This document shows positions 5,882-8,407 of a DNA stretch of 8,407 nt, one piece after another. The position numbers and the translations under genes are program-made. Each line of letters opens with the position of its first letter. Position 1 is the first letter of the stretch. The stretch is from Elstera litoralis (GTDB taxonomy: Bacteria > Pseudomonadota > Alphaproteobacteria > Elsterales > Elsteraceae): NCBI RefSeq assembly GCF_000963705.1, contig NZ_LAJY01000107.1:1-8407 (forward strand), written 5' to 3'. Under the pieces are notes generated by a model. It saw nothing but the letters and a program-made list of their open reading frames with translations, searched no databases and was not told the DNA's origin.

Positions 5882-8089
5882 ATGGACGCAACCATGAGTC
5901 TGGGATCGACAGCCGCGCCCGCGCGCGCCGTCGAGGCCTATAATGAGGATGTCGTTCGCAAATTCGTTGTCATGTCCATTTTTTGGGCGGTGGTGGCGTT
6001 TGCGGCGGGCACCTACATTGCCTTTCAACTGGCGTTTCCGGCGCTGAACTTAGGGCTGGAATACACCACTTTCGGGCGGTTGCGCCCGCTCCACACCTCG
6101 GCGGCGATTTTCGCTTTCGGCGGCTCGATGCTGATCGGCACCTCGTTTCAGGTAGTGCAGCGGACCTGCCGAACCACGCTGTTCGGCGGGCGGGCCTTGG
6201 CGGAATTCGTCTTCTGGGGCTATCAGTTCTTCATCGTCATGGCGGCGCTCAGCTACGTGCTGGGCTACTCCCAGAGTAAAGAATATGCCGAACCGGAATG
6301 GTTCATCGACCTGTGGCTGACCCTCGTCTGGGTTGTCTATCTGCTGATCTTCCTCGGCACGCTGCTGAAGCGCAAAGAGCCGCATATTTATGTGGCGAAC
6401 TGGTTCTACCTCGCCTTCATCGTCACGATTGCCATGCTGCATATCGGCAATAATCTGGCGGTGCCGGTGAGCTTCTTCGGCGCGAAGAGCTATTCGCTGT
6501 TCGCCGGGGTTCAGGATGCGTTGGTGCAATGGTGGTACGGGCATAATGCGGTAGGCTTCTTTCTAACCGCCGGCTTCCTCGCCATGATGTATTACTACAT
6601 CCCGAAGCGGGCGGAACGGCCGGTTTACTCCTATCGCCTGTCGATCATCCACTTCTGGGCGCTGATCTTCCTCTACATCTGGGCCGGTCCGCACCATCTG
6701 CACTATACGGCGCTGCCGGATTGGGCGCAGACGCTGGGCATGGCCTTCTCGATCATGCTGTGGATGCCCTCCTGGGGCGGGATGATTAACGGGCTGATGA
6801 CGCTGTCGGGTGCCTGGGACAAGCTGCGGACCGATCCGGGCCTGCGCTTCTCGGTCACGGCGGTCGGCTTTTACGGTATGAGCACCTTTGAAGGCCCGCT
6901 GATGTCGATCCGTCAGGTGAATGCGCTGAGCCATTATACTGATTGGACCATTGGTCACGTCCATTCCGGCGCGTTGGGCTGGGTCGCCTTCATCTGCTTC
7001 GGCACGCTCTATTATATGGTGCCGAACCTGTGGAATAAGGTCGATATCTACTCGAAGCGCCTCGCCTCCTGGCACTTCTGGACCGCGACGCTCGGCATTG
7101 TGCTCTACATCACCTCCATGTGGGTGTCGGGGATCATGCAAGGCCTGATGTGGCGGGCCTACGACCAGCTCGGCTTCTTGCAATATTCCTTCATCGAATC
7201 CGTTCAGGCGATGCATCCGTTCTACGTGATCCGCGCCTTGGGTGGGGTTCTGTTCCTCGTGGGCTCCCTGATTATGGTCTACAACCTGTGGATGACCATC
7301 TATCACGGCGAAGCGGTTCAGCCGGTCGGCAAAAAAGGCCGCCGTGAAGGCGGAGGCATAATCATGGGCTTCAAACACGAATATATCGAAAAGAACGCCC
7401 TGCTAATGCTGGTGCTGATTCTGCCGACGGTTGCGGTGGGGGGGCTGGTCGAAATCGTTCCGCTCTTCACCATCGAAACGACGATTGAAAAGGTCGACGG
7501 CGTGCGCCCCTATACGCCGCTGGAACTGGCAGGCCGGAATATCTACGTCCGCGAGGGTTGCTACCTCTGCCATAGTCAGCAGATCCGTCCGTTCCGCGAC
7601 GAAGCCGAACGCTACGGCCATTATTCGATCGCCGCCGAAAGCAAATACGATCACCCGTTCCAATGGGGCTCCAAGCGCACCGGGCCGGATCTGGCGCGCG
7701 TCGGCGGGAAATATTCGAACGATTGGCACGTCGCCCATCTGGCGAACCCGCAGGCCATCGTTCCGGGTTCGGTTATGCCGACCTATGCCTTCTTGGCTGA
7801 GAAGAAGGTCGATATGGCCGATCCGGCGGGGCATCTGATCGCCAATCGCCGGGTTGGTGTGCCGTATAGCGACGATCAAATCGCGCAAGCCGCGAAGGAT
7901 TTGGCCGATCAAGCCAATCCCGACGCCGATACGGGCGCGCTGCTGAAGCGCTATCCGAAGGCCGTCGTCGGCGATTTCGACGGGAACCCCGCCAAGCTCA
8001 CCGAGATGGATGCGCTGGTCGCCTATCTCCAGATGCTCGGCACTTTGGTCGATTTCAACGGACTCACGCTGAAAGATCTCCAGCAATAG
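5882..8089 (+). CDS. ccoN: cbb3-type cytochrome c oxidase CcoN, reading in frame into CcoO
   Basis: Residues 1-494 are CcoN, the heme-copper catalytic subunit of the high-affinity cbb3 oxidase in the inner membrane. About twelve transmembrane helices are present. Visible ligands are H71 and H361 (low-spin heme b), H221, H271 and H272 (CuB) and H359 (heme b3). Y265 in YIWAGPHH is the expected cross-linked tyrosine. The spacing of the last six agrees with known cbb3 enzymes. Residues 495-735 are a complete CcoO (see separate entry). The linker (VGKKGRREGGGII) uses the rare codon ATA, overlaps a strong ccoO ribosome binding site, and follows an A6 run, so the fusion may be an indel artefact. Both ends of the linker would be cytoplasmic, so a real fusion is topologically possible. 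ATG 5882 has AGGAAG 4 bases upstream; ATG 5894 is less likely. Confidence 0.95.
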   Translation: MDATMSLGSTAAPARAVEAYNEDVVRKFVVMSIFWAVVAFAAGTYIAFQLAFPALNLGLEYTTFGRLRPLHTSAAIFAFGGSMLIGTSFQVVQRTCRTTLFGGRALAEFVFWGYQFFIVMAALSYVLGYSQSKEYAEPEWFIDLWLTLVWVVYLLIFLGTLLKRKEPHIYVANWFYLAFIVTIAMLHIGNNLAVPVSFFGAKSYSLFAGVQDALVQWWYGHNAVGFFLTAGFLAMMYYYIPKRAERPVYSYRLSIIHFWALIFLYIWAGPHHLHYTALPDWAQTLGMAFSIMLWMPSWGGMINGLMTLSGAWDKLRTDPGLRFSVTAVGFYGMSTFEGPLMSIRQVNALSHYTDWTIGHVHSGALGWVAFICFGTLYYMVPNLWNKVDIYSKRLASWHFWTATLGIVLYITSMWVSGIMQGLMWRAYDQLGFLQYSFIESVQAMHPFYVIRALGGVLFLVGSLIMVYNLWMTIYHGEAVQPVGKKGRREGGGIIMGFKHEYIEKNALLMLVLILPTVAVGGLVEIVPLFTIETTIEKVDGVRPYTPLELAGRNIYVREGCYLCHSQQIRPFRDEAERYGHYSIAAESKYDHPFQWGSKRTGPDLARVGGKYSNDWHVAHLANPQAIVPGSVMPTYAFLAEKKVDMADPAGHLIANRRVGVPYSDDQIAQAAKDLADQANPDADTGALLKRYPKAVVGDFDGNPAKLTEMDALVAYLQMLGTLVDFNGLTLKDLQQ
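7331..7336 (+). other. A6 run at the CcoN/CcoO junction (candidate frameshift site)
   Basis: As read, the frame stays open into ccoO. With five A residues CcoN would end in KKAAVKAEA at a TAA (7359-7361). With seven it would end in KKRPP at a TGA (7345-7347). The five-A reading has GC-rich third positions and places the stop two bases before the ccoO ATG, the usual operon arrangement. Confidence 0.65.
7352..7356 (+). promoter_or_regulatory. Ribosome binding site for ccoO
   Basis: GGAGG, inside the larger AAGGCGGAGG, lies exactly 7 bases before ATG 7364. A strong, ideally spaced site would be redundant if CcoO were made only as a fusion, so it argues for independent translation of CcoO. Confidence 0.75.
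7364..8089 (+). CDS. ccoO: cbb3 oxidase mono-heme cytochrome c subunit CcoO (internal start in the ccoN frame)
   Basis: CcoO carries one c-type heme and passes electrons from CcoP to CcoN. From ATG 7364 it is 241 residues, a normal length for alphaproteobacterial CcoO. The start MGFKHEYIEKNALLM is typical, followed by one transmembrane anchor (about 11-30) and a periplasmic domain. The heme site is C66-YL-C69-H70 in the sequence CYLCHSQQ, and M138 in GSVMPTYAF is the likely second axial ligand. The conserved segments RTGPDLARVGGKYS and DWHVAHLANPQ are present. It is in frame with ccoN without an intervening stop, yet has its own strong ribosome binding site. Ten bases... nine bases separate its stop from ccoQ. 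Identity is certain; whether it is made as a separate chain or as part of a fusion is open. Confidence 0.93.
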   Translation: MGFKHEYIEKNALLMLVLILPTVAVGGLVEIVPLFTIETTIEKVDGVRPYTPLELAGRNIYVREGCYLCHSQQIRPFRDEAERYGHYSIAAESKYDHPFQWGSKRTGPDLARVGGKYSNDWHVAHLANPQAIVPGSVMPTYAFLAEKKVDMADPAGHLIANRRVGVPYSDDQIAQAAKDLADQANPDADTGALLKRYPKAVVGDFDGNPAKLTEMDALVAYLQMLGTLVDFNGLTLKDLQQ

Positions 8090-8098
8090 GGGGGCATC

Positions 8099-8251
8099 AT
8101 GGATTTGGTCACGCTGTACATGACGGTCCGCTCCTATTGGATCGTTTGGGTCATGCTGTTGTTCGTCGGGATGATTGTCTGGGTGTATTGGCCGAAGCGC
8201 CGCGCGGCGATGGACGCCCATGCCCGCATTCCCCTCGACGATGATGCTTAA
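8099..8251 (+). CDS. ccoQ: cbb3 oxidase small subunit CcoQ/FixQ
   Basis: This 50-residue protein has one transmembrane helix (about residues 13-31, SYWIVWVMLLFVGMIVWVY) followed by WPKRRAAMDAHARIPLDDD, a layout typical of CcoQ/FixQ, which stabilises the oxidase complex. Its length matches the family. A GGGGGG tract ends about 4 bases before the ATG. It sits nine bases after ccoO and eleven bases before ccoP, exactly where ccoQ belongs in ccoNOQP. Identification rests on position, length and the helix-WPK pattern, since the family is short and weakly conserved. Confidence 0.9.
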   Translation: MDLVTLYMTVRSYWIVWVMLLFVGMIVWVYWPKRRAAMDAHARIPLDDDA

Positions 8252-8262
8252 GGATTACGGTC

Positions 8263-8407
8263 ATGCCGACGAAAATCGAAAAGGATGCCGTTACCGGCAC
8301 CGATACGACCGGCCACGAGTGGGACGGGATTAAGGAACTCAATACGCCGCTGCCGAAATGGTGGCTCTATACGATGTATGTCACCATCGTCTGGGCCTTC
8401 ATTCATA
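8263..8407 (+). CDS. ccoP: cbb3 oxidase di-heme cytochrome c subunit CcoP, 3'-truncated by window
   Basis: Only the first 48 residues lie in the window. GHEWDGIKELNTPLPKWW (residues 17-34) is the hallmark N-terminus of CcoP/FixP, followed by the beginning of its membrane anchor (LYTMYVTIVWAF). The two CXXCH heme sites lie beyond the window end. AAGGA at 8250-8254, overlapping the ccoQ stop, is the ribosome binding site 8 bases before the ATG. CcoP accepts electrons from soluble or membrane cytochrome c and passes them to CcoO. Confidence 0.95.
   Translation, partial: MPTKIEKDAVTGTDTTGHEWDGIKELNTPLPKWWLYTMYVTIVWAFIH

Noticed and set aside
7328..7348. Programmed -1 ribosomal frameshift at the A6 run
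   Set aside because: A -1 shift leads to a stop after three codons (KKRPP), and the zero frame pairs as C-AAA-AAA, which is not the canonical A-AAA-AAG arrangement. No downstream stimulatory structure was evident. Slippage is not excluded, but a dedicated dnaX-type signal is not supported.
6563..8221. Two long minus-strand open frames (6563-7378 and 7403-8221) opposite ccoN and ccoO
   Set aside because: They are His/Arg/Gln-rich, lack ribosome binding sites and recognisable domains, and lie fully antisense to well-conserved oxidase sequence; this is the usual shadow coding of GC-rich genes.

Overview
The window looks like a GC-rich alphaproteobacterial chromosome segment, most likely Rhodospirillales-like. 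The reasons are the codon usage, an FNR of the alphaproteobacterial FnrL/FnrN type, and a cbb3 oxidase operon next to hemN and fnr. The genus is a guess; no rRNA or other marker is present.

Layout: Positions 2-541 hold the 3' part of a phage-tail-collar (microcystin-dependent-type) protein, followed directly by a GNAT acetyltransferase (542-1084). The rest is one micro-oxic respiration island. It has an oxygen-sensing FNR regulator on the minus strand (1065-1847), a GNAT-like gene overlapping hemN (1972-3800), a minus-strand TauE/SafE (DsbD_2-like) membrane protein (about 3797-4577), a DUF2189 membrane protein (4725-5507), a 65-residue two-helix membrane protein (5546-5743), and the start of ccoNOQP (5882-8407, ccoP cut by the window end).

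Regulation: Each of the three non-coding gaps contains one FNR-type box (1901-1914, 4639-4652, 5763-5776). The middle one is a perfect match, sits between divergent genes and has a plausible -10 on each side. The ccoN box is at the textbook class II position. The simplest reading is that the FNR encoded here controls itself or its divergent neighbour, anaerobic heme synthesis (HemN), two membrane proteins of unclear role and the high-affinity oxidase.

Most unusual: ccoN and ccoO read as a single 735-codon frame. The junction has an A6 run, a strong ribosome binding site and an ATG for ccoO, and a +1-frame stop two bases before that ATG. The TauE/SafE gene has a similar problem at an A5 run: removing one base restores a sensible C-terminal helix and a stop abutting hemN. 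Both fit one extra A in an A-run. This could be sequencing error, transcriptional slippage or, for ccoNO, a genuine fusion. No mobile element, CRISPR array, tRNA or rRNA was seen, and no wholly new system stands out. The best candidates for undescribed function are the 65-residue protein, the DUF2189 protein and the GNAT-like protein tied to hemN.
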